From: Methylococcales bacterium
GTDB taxonomy: Bacteria > Pseudomonadota > Gammaproteobacteria > Methylococcales > Methylomonadaceae
DNA length: 10,215 nucleotides
Assembly (NCBI GenBank): GCA_023134955.1
Contig: JAGLUC010000032.1
Span: 1-10,215 of the forward strand
Reading direction: 5' to 3'
The position numbers were made by a program, and so were the translations under genes. How positions within the stretch are numbered: position 1 is the stretch's first letter; the number at the start of each line of letters is the position of its first letter. The notes beneath the pieces are model-generated. The model was not told the origin of the DNA, searched no databases, and was given only the letters and a program-made list of their open reading frames with translations. Of this stretch, positions 6,225 to 10,215 are shown in pieces.

Positions 6225-6911
6225 TTAAGCCTTAAAGAATCCCCCAGTCTGAATAAAATATAAAGCCTGGTAAATGACATGAGTCCGTTGCATGATAAAA
6301 GTATGGGTGTAAGGAAGCAGTAAAAAGTCTTTCATTCCACTGATCTTAGTGCGTTCAACAGCAACTTTACCGTCGTTTTTCCTTGGGATCAGTAATGACA
6401 ATAAAGGATTTATAGTTCTGTAACCAGCAATAATACCTGTTTCAAAATTAAGATCTCCTAATTGTATGGGAATACTATTTTTACCTGTTCCCATCTGTAG
6501 ACCTGCAGGCCCATTTACTAGAGAAAAAAAGTATAAATGGCCTAATTTATCCACAATTTCACTGCCTTGATTAGGCGGTGCCAGCATGACAGTTTTACCC
6601 AGATTTTGAATGTTATATTTTGACAGATAATAACGCAGTAAAATCCCTCCCATAGAATGGGTTAGAAAATGAATGCGTTTATAGCCTTTAGTTTCACACT
6701 CTTTAATAGCAGGTTGCAGGTATTGGCTGACTAATGAACTGATTTTTTCTTTTCGTGAAGGGTAATTTAGATTAATGATGTCATAACCATAAGCAGTTAA
6801 TAATTTGGCTGCTTTATTCATACTGTAGCTGGTTCTGGCTAAACCATGAATTAAAATAATACATTCAGTATGTTTTTTAATGTGACCAAGTTTGTTGTGT
6901 AAATTTTCCAT
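6225..6911 (-). CDS. Alpha/beta hydrolase, lipase/esterase-like
   Basis: This 228-residue protein has no signal peptide, so it is probably cytosolic. Its features are those of the alpha/beta hydrolase fold: the oxyanion-hole strand CIILIHGLART (about 17-27), the nucleophile elbow THSMGG with Ser86 (family form GHSMGG), a likely acid Asp180 in NDGKVAVE, and catalytic His203 in YTHTFIM near the C-terminus. The motif spacing matches lipase-like or palmitoyl-thioesterase-like members, but the substrate cannot be read from sequence. No convincing Shine-Dalgarno precedes the ATG at 6911. It follows the DUF3530-like gene on the same strand after a 141-bp gap, so it may be transcribed from its own promoter or with the upstream pair. 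The stop codon lies two bases from a ten-G run on the coding strand. Confidence 0.85.
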   Translation of the reverse strand: MENLHNKLGHIKKHTECIILIHGLARTSYSMNKAAKLLTAYGYDIINLNYPSRKEKISSLVSQYLQPAIKECETKGYKRIHFLTHSMGGILLRYYLSKYNIQNLGKTVMLAPPNQGSEIVDKLGHLYFFSLVNGPAGLQMGTGKNSIPIQLGDLNFETGIIAGYRTINPLLSLLIPRKNDGKVAVERTKISGMKDFLLLPYTHTFIMQRTHVIYQALYFIQTGGFFKA

Positions 6912-7052
6912 ATCATATTAATATACTCTTTGCGCCCAAGAATACCTCATTTTTAAAATGGCAGAAGCTTATGGATAATCAGGAAAATAATCATTGTAGA
7001 GAGATTGCCAAATGATTTTGATGATGGCTTTATACCTGCTCATTTAGATCAT

Positions 7053-7865
7053 CTATTCGGGCTTTCGTCCTCGGCTCATCCAGCTATATATTCGCTTCAC
7101 CACCAGACCTTCATCATGTTGATATAAATGCCCTTCACCTGCCACTTGAAACTGTCTATAAGCTTTTTTTTCCTTTGCTGCAAGTCGTCTTTTTCTTGCG
7201 CTATCAGTTACTTCTGGCAGATCATTTTCGGCAAAAATATCTAAAAACGGCTGTTTAATCAGTTTAATAAAATCCAGTACCTGTGCTTGTTTTCGCTCTG
7301 AATCAGGCACAGCTAAACTAATACTGACAATCGCTTTTACATCTGCTTTTTCCAAATCCTTAACAACACCCTGTTCATTTAAGAAATAGCTTGCCATCAT
7401 GCCACCTAAGCCATAACCAATTAATACAATATTCTCTACTTTTCCTTTTTTTAAATGATCAATAGCCGCCAGAATACGTGCATTTGCATCATCAAACAAA
7501 GGGTAATATTCCAGTTGTTTTGCACTAACACCCAGAACAGGCAGCTGTATAGAAAGTGTCGCCCAATTATGTTCGGGTAAAAATAGCCTTAATGGGTTGA
7601 TTATCTCTTTCTGGTCTGGATGACCATCCATCGGGTGTAAAATAATTGCAGTCCCTAAGCTGCTGACTTTTTCAGTTTCTGTGTACAAGGTTAAAAACTT
7701 TCGTCCTTTAGCCTGTAACCAAATAATTTCTCCGCCACTATAAGAGGTTTCAATTTCTTCGGCATATTCCTGTTCACGCACCTCACTTGAGGCCCAGCTT
7801 ATGCTTAGATAAATACTCGCAACCAAGACTAGGAAAAATCTAAAGAACATGCATCTAAGCATCAT
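7053..7865 (-). CDS. Exported DUF3530-like alpha/beta-hydrolase-fold protein lacking the serine
   Basis: This 270-residue protein has an N-terminal signal peptide (hydrophobic stretch at about 7-22, cleavage near SWA-SS at 25-26) and is probably periplasmic. The mature part has an alpha/beta hydrolase plan: a strand with ILHPMDGHP (75-83), a region like a nucleophile elbow at VLIGYGLGG (147-155), a candidate acid Asp215 in ENDLPE, and a candidate histidine His246 in GEGHLY. The elbow reads G-Y-G-L-G, with glycine (G152) at the position of the catalytic serine, so a classical serine-hydrolase mechanism seems unavailable. The overall pattern fits DUF3530, whose function is unknown. Its ATG overlaps the stop of the upstream AI-2E family gene as ATGA (7862-7865), indicating translational coupling. 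Confidence 0.75.
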   Translation of the reverse strand: MMLRCMFFRFFLVLVASIYLSISWASSEVREQEYAEEIETSYSGGEIIWLQAKGRKFLTLYTETEKVSSLGTAIILHPMDGHPDQKEIINPLRLFLPEHNWATLSIQLPVLGVSAKQLEYYPLFDDANARILAAIDHLKKGKVENIVLIGYGLGGMMASYFLNEQGVVKDLEKADVKAIVSISLAVPDSERKQAQVLDFIKLIKQPFLDIFAENDLPEVTDSARKRRLAAKEKKAYRQFQVAGEGHLYQHDEGLVVKRIYSWMSRGRKPE

Positions 7866-8938
7866 TTATGCTCTGTACTATAAAAATCACTGTCTCGATA
7901 AATTTCATGAATATGTCTTAAAATGACCATGATGACCGATGCAACAGGTAAAGCTAACAATATACCTAAGAAACCAAATAGCTGACCACCAGCTAATACA
8001 GCAAACATAACTGCCACTGGATGCAAACCAACCTTATCACCCACTAGCCAAGGTGTTAACAACATCCCTTCAATAGCCTGACCAATAATAAAAACCAAGG
8101 CAACAGGAACTAAATAAGTTACATCCTGAAATTGAAATAATGCGGCAATACAGGCCACTATAATGCCTACAATAGAACCCAAATAGGGAACAAAACTAAT
8201 CAAACCTGCCATCATGCCGATTAACAAGGCTAAATTTAAATCAATCATCCATAATCCAAAACTATAAATAACTCCTAATGCCAACATCACATAAAACTGT
8301 CCACGCATAAATGCCCCTAAAACTGTATTAGTCTCAACAGCCAGTTTTACAGCAATAGGTGTTGCTCTACGAGGTAATAAATCATGAATTTTTTTAACCA
8401 ATACATCCCAGTCACGTAATAAATAAAAAGTAATCACCGGAATTAACAACACATTCATTAGCCACTCCGCTAACACTGCACCAGAGTGAGAAACTGAACC
8501 TATAAATGTGATTGCACTCTGCCCTGCTTTTTGCCAATGACTCTTTATCACGGCAATGATTTTATCACTCTCTATCAAACCAATTTCAAAACCAAGCGTC
8601 TGCTCCAGCCATGGAATAACAGCCTCATTAAACCATAAAATATAATCTGGAAATTTACTTAAAAAATGATTAATTTGAGATTCAATAACAGGGACAATAA
8701 CCATTGCTAGCATAAAAACGATTAATACCATCATGCTGAAAACCACAACGACAGCATTGCTACGCCCTAACTGCCAGTTCTTGACTTTAATAATTTCCAG
8801 TTTATCTGCTAAAGGGTCGCCCAAATAAGCCAGCATGGCTGCAAAGGCAAAAGGCATTAATATGGGGGCTAAGATATAAATTAGCCAGCCAGTCACTAAC
8901 AAGAAAACAAGAATGAACCACTTTTGTGAATCTGTCAT
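7862..8938 (-). CDS. AI-2E family/PerM-like membrane protein
   Basis: This inner-membrane protein of 358 residues has about seven or eight hydrophobic segments: near 7-40 (a pair), 61-84, 152-173, 215-231, 236-267, 276-293 and 308-341. Family landmarks are an N-terminal paired helix, a soluble region at about 85-150, RGQ (212-214), ISFVPYLGS (247-255), GLHP (304-307), GGQLFGFLG (317-325) and LALPVA (328-333). Relatives have been described as exporters of autoinducer-2 or as sodium/proton antiporters, and many have no known role, so the substrate is open. ATG at 8938 is chosen because AAAGG lies 7 nt upstream and MTDSQKW begins like its relatives; a GTG at 8995 would add 19 unlikely residues. 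It overlaps the DUF3530-like gene. PerM-type genes are often near purM and DUF2066, as here. Confidence 0.85.
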   Translation of the reverse strand: MTDSQKWFILVFLLVTGWLIYILAPILMPFAFAAMLAYLGDPLADKLEIIKVKNWQLGRSNAVVVVFSMMVLIVFMLAMVIVPVIESQINHFLSKFPDYILWFNEAVIPWLEQTLGFEIGLIESDKIIAVIKSHWQKAGQSAITFIGSVSHSGAVLAEWLMNVLLIPVITFYLLRDWDVLVKKIHDLLPRRATPIAVKLAVETNTVLGAFMRGQFYVMLALGVIYSFGLWMIDLNLALLIGMMAGLISFVPYLGSIVGIIVACIAALFQFQDVTYLVPVALVFIIGQAIEGMLLTPWLVGDKVGLHPVAVMFAVLAGGQLFGFLGILLALPVASVIMVILRHIHEIYRDSDFYSTEHK

Positions 8939-9070
8939 ATTAAACCTTTGCTTAGATATATACTCTTCACGCTCAAAAACACCCCATACTAGCACGCATC
9001 TTATCGCGATGGACGTTGTTTAATGCCATGAAATAGATTGCTATTCCTGCTGCTTTACGCCCGGCTAATT

Positions 9071-9244
9071 ATTAATCGTCCCAAAAGTTCTGGCAGGGTA
9101 TTTCGACACTCTTTTATTAACACATATTGTAGCCCGTATGAAACAAAGTGTAATACGGGGTTTCGAGTCATCGGTTTCCCCCTATTACGTAAACTTCATA
9201 CGGGCTACTTTTTCATTACTGCGAATATTTTTGGAACGATTAAT
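9071..9244. mobile_element. MITE-like nested inverted repeat
   Basis: Three nested complementary arm pairs share one centre region. The outer arms (9071-9086 with 9229-9244) match at 15 of 16 positions. The middle arms (9129-9142 with 9195-9208, beginning GTAGCCCGTATGAA) are perfect over 14 bp. The inner arms (9150-9160 with 9178-9188) match at 10 of 11. The outermost six bases are ATTAAT on both sides; since ATTAAT is its own reverse complement, it could be a target-site duplication instead of part of the arm. No transposase is encoded. The middle arm resembles the GTAGCCCGGATG-type intergenic palindrome that I recall from many proteobacterial genomes; the identity is not checked. Confidence 0.6.
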
Positions 9245-9281
9245 ACAATAATCTATATACTAAAAGGGGGTTCTTAATCGT
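9236..9281. repeat. Inverted repeat ACGATTAA/TTAATCGT beside the MITE-like element
   Basis: ACGATTAA (9236-9243), part of the right outer arm of the nested repeat, is answered by TTAATCGT at 9274-9281. The latter also repeats 9072-9079 in direct orientation. The rest of the gap up to the cytochrome stop (9282-9364) shows only a 13-base palindrome at 9344-9356 and no gene. Confidence 0.4.
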
Positions 9282-9364
9282 AAAGAGTATAGTTATTGAA
9301 ATAAATCTAACTTATTGTCGAATGTCACTCTAAGTGTAGTGATTTAGACCGTCTAAGCAAATTA

Positions 9365-9865
9365 TTAATGCTGATGAGTACTCTGTTTTCTGCTTAAAAA
9401 CCCTGGGAATACTTCCTTGGCATATCTTGAATGACATTGGACACAACTATCAGTCATTTTATAAAAGTAAAAATTGACAACATCTGTATCTTTAAGCTCG
9501 GCAGCCTGTGCTAACTTCCCAGCATACTGATGAAATAATTGATCAAGTTTAATAAATTGTGCAGGTAAGTGATGGTGTAATCTATTTTTTTGCTCAGCCG
9601 TTAACTGTTGCTTCATTATATAGCTTGCTTGAATATGTTTGGCTATCTCAGTAGTTTTGTGCCAATTTCCTGTTGCTATTGCACTCAATAACTGTTGCAT
9701 GCCTTTTTCAACGGCCAGCATTTCCTTTTTTAATAACAGTTTAATATCCATTGGGATATTAAAATTCTGTTTTGTTTGCTGATGATCTTTCTTTTCTTCT
9801 GCAAAGCTACAAGCAGATATGGAAAAAATCAGCAGCAAAACAATAGATAAATATCTAAAAAACAT
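9365..9865 (-). CDS. Cytochrome c'-like haem protein, probable lipoprotein
   Basis: The 166-residue protein has one haem c attachment site, CVQCH (141-145), close to the C-terminus and preceded by about 110 residues of amphipathic helix. This is the arrangement of four-helix-bundle cytochromes c', in which the CxxCH histidine is the only protein ligand. The N-terminus is a hydrophobic signal ending in the lipobox ISAC (C19), followed by serine, suggesting an outer-membrane lipoprotein; ordinary cleavage after SFA at 22 is an alternative. Members bind NO or CO or transfer electrons, but none of this can be read here. ATG at 9865 is chosen: AGGGG lies 3 nt upstream and the signal begins there, whereas the longer frame to 9943 lies within the neighbouring gene. 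Its start overlaps the cold-shock gene stop by one base (TAATG). Confidence 0.8.
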   Translation of the reverse strand: MFFRYLSIVLLLIFSISACSFAEEKKDHQQTKQNFNIPMDIKLLLKKEMLAVEKGMQQLLSAIATGNWHKTTEIAKHIQASYIMKQQLTAEQKNRLHHHLPAQFIKLDQLFHQYAGKLAQAAELKDTDVVNFYFYKMTDSCVQCHSRYAKEVFPGFLSRKQSTHQH

Positions 9866-10188
9866 TAACCCCTCATTGCAAAAAAAGCGGCGGCTACCGC
9901 TGCACTGACTAATCCTAACGCAACGGCTACAATCCAAATCCATTTTTTACTCTGAGTAGAAACAACCTCCACACCTTCTATATAGGCATTAACTGCTTTT
10001 GATTTACCATCATCAGCTTGTTCAATTTGATAAAAAATAGTTTCTCCACGATAAGGTCTTCTTGCCGATCTTTTTAATGCAGAAATATGAATAAAAATGT
10101 CATCACTGCCATCATCAGGTTTGATGAAGCCAAATCCTCGATCATCTTTCCAGGTTTTTAAAACCCCTTTATTTTCTTGCTTCGCCAT
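9865..10188 (-). CDS. Cold-shock-domain protein with C-terminal membrane helix
   Basis: Residues 1-70 of this 107-residue protein form a cold-shock domain, with RNP1 as RGFGFI (17-22) and RNP2 as DIFIHIS (30-36), the aromatic and basic surface that binds single-stranded RNA or DNA. After a short linker, KKWIWIVAVALGLVSAAVAAAFFAM (about 81-105) is a single hydrophobic helix, so the nucleic-acid-binding domain should face the cytosol from the inner membrane. Related CSD-DUF1294 proteins are longer, with more helices; this one seems complete at a short length. AGAGGA at 10197-10202 lies 8 nt upstream of the ATG. It is the first gene of a pair with the cytochrome, joined by a TAATG stop/start overlap. 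Its promoter lies beyond the window. Confidence 0.85.
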   Translation of the reverse strand: MAKQENKGVLKTWKDDRGFGFIKPDDGSDDIFIHISALKRSARRPYRGETIFYQIEQADDGKSKAVNAYIEGVEVVSTQSKKWIWIVAVALGLVSAAVAAAFFAMRG

Positions 10189-10215
10189 TCTTCTTATCCT
10201 CTCATAAATATGTCT

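Noticed and set aside
8939..8995. GTG start at 8995 for the AI-2E family protein
   Set aside because: No ribosome site, and the added residues are unlike the family; ATG at 8938 has AAAGG at good spacing.
9129..9215. Intrinsic terminator formed by the GTAGCCCG palindrome followed by TTTTT
   Set aside because: The T-run is on the plus strand, where no gene ends nearby; on the minus strand, where the cytochrome gene ends, no T-run follows the hairpin.
9038..9277. 79-codon plus-strand open frame
   Set aside because: It is made almost entirely of the nested inverted repeat and has no ribosome site; the apparent protein is a by-product of the palindrome.
9866..9943. Longer N-terminus for the cytochrome, starting at 9943
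   Set aside because: The extra 26 residues lie in the cold-shock gene in another frame and would bury the signal peptide; ATG at 9865 has a ribosome site.

Overview
The window looks like an AT-rich gammaproteobacterial chromosome. The protein set (a DUF6763-type acidic protein, an ATPase coupled to MetA, PurM with a DUF2066 protein beside it, a PerM-like AI-2E family membrane protein, a cytochrome c'-like protein) and the abundance of intergenic palindromes resemble methane- or methylotroph-type Gammaproteobacteria such as Methylococcales. That placement is inference from memory, not a search result. Nothing points to a phage, plasmid, CRISPR or integrative element; the genes are mostly housekeeping, and the unusual material lies between them.

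Layout. Bases 1-265 hold a tandem pair of 34-bp hairpin-containing repeats, a longer hairpin, and a possible promoter. Bases 266-2521 (+) form a tight three-gene operon: a small acidic DUF6763-like protein, a P-loop ATPase, and homoserine O-succinyl/acetyltransferase (metA). Bases 2522-2776 have no gene but contain a branched, RNA-like fold and several smaller hairpins. A guanine deaminase (+, 2777-3244) converges on a small exported protein of unknown function (-, 3316-3759). Next come an exported DUF2066 protein (-, 3846-4892) and, divergently, purM (+, TTG start at 4981). Bases 6028-6224 are non-coding, with no purN following purM, and end in a run of ten C. Three minus-strand genes follow: a lipase-like alpha/beta hydrolase (6225-6911), an exported DUF3530-like hydrolase-fold protein without the nucleophile serine (7053-7865), and the AI-2E/PerM-like membrane protein (7862-8938); the last two overlap by 4 bp. 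Bases 8939-9364 contain a nested inverted repeat resembling a MITE. At the right edge, a membrane-tethered cold-shock-domain protein (-, 9865-10188) is coupled through a one-base stop/start overlap to a cytochrome c'-like lipoprotein (-, 9365-9865).

Functionally, the metA operon makes the activated homoserine precursor of methionine, PurM makes aminoimidazole ribotide for purine synthesis, and guanine deaminase degrades or salvages guanine. The remaining genes are envelope proteins or hydrolases without an assignable pathway. I found no convincing multi-gene novel system. The best leads are the families of structured intergenic repeats, the ATPase-metA coupling with an unusual specificity residue in MetA, the serine-less DUF3530 protein, and the cold-shock/cytochrome pair.
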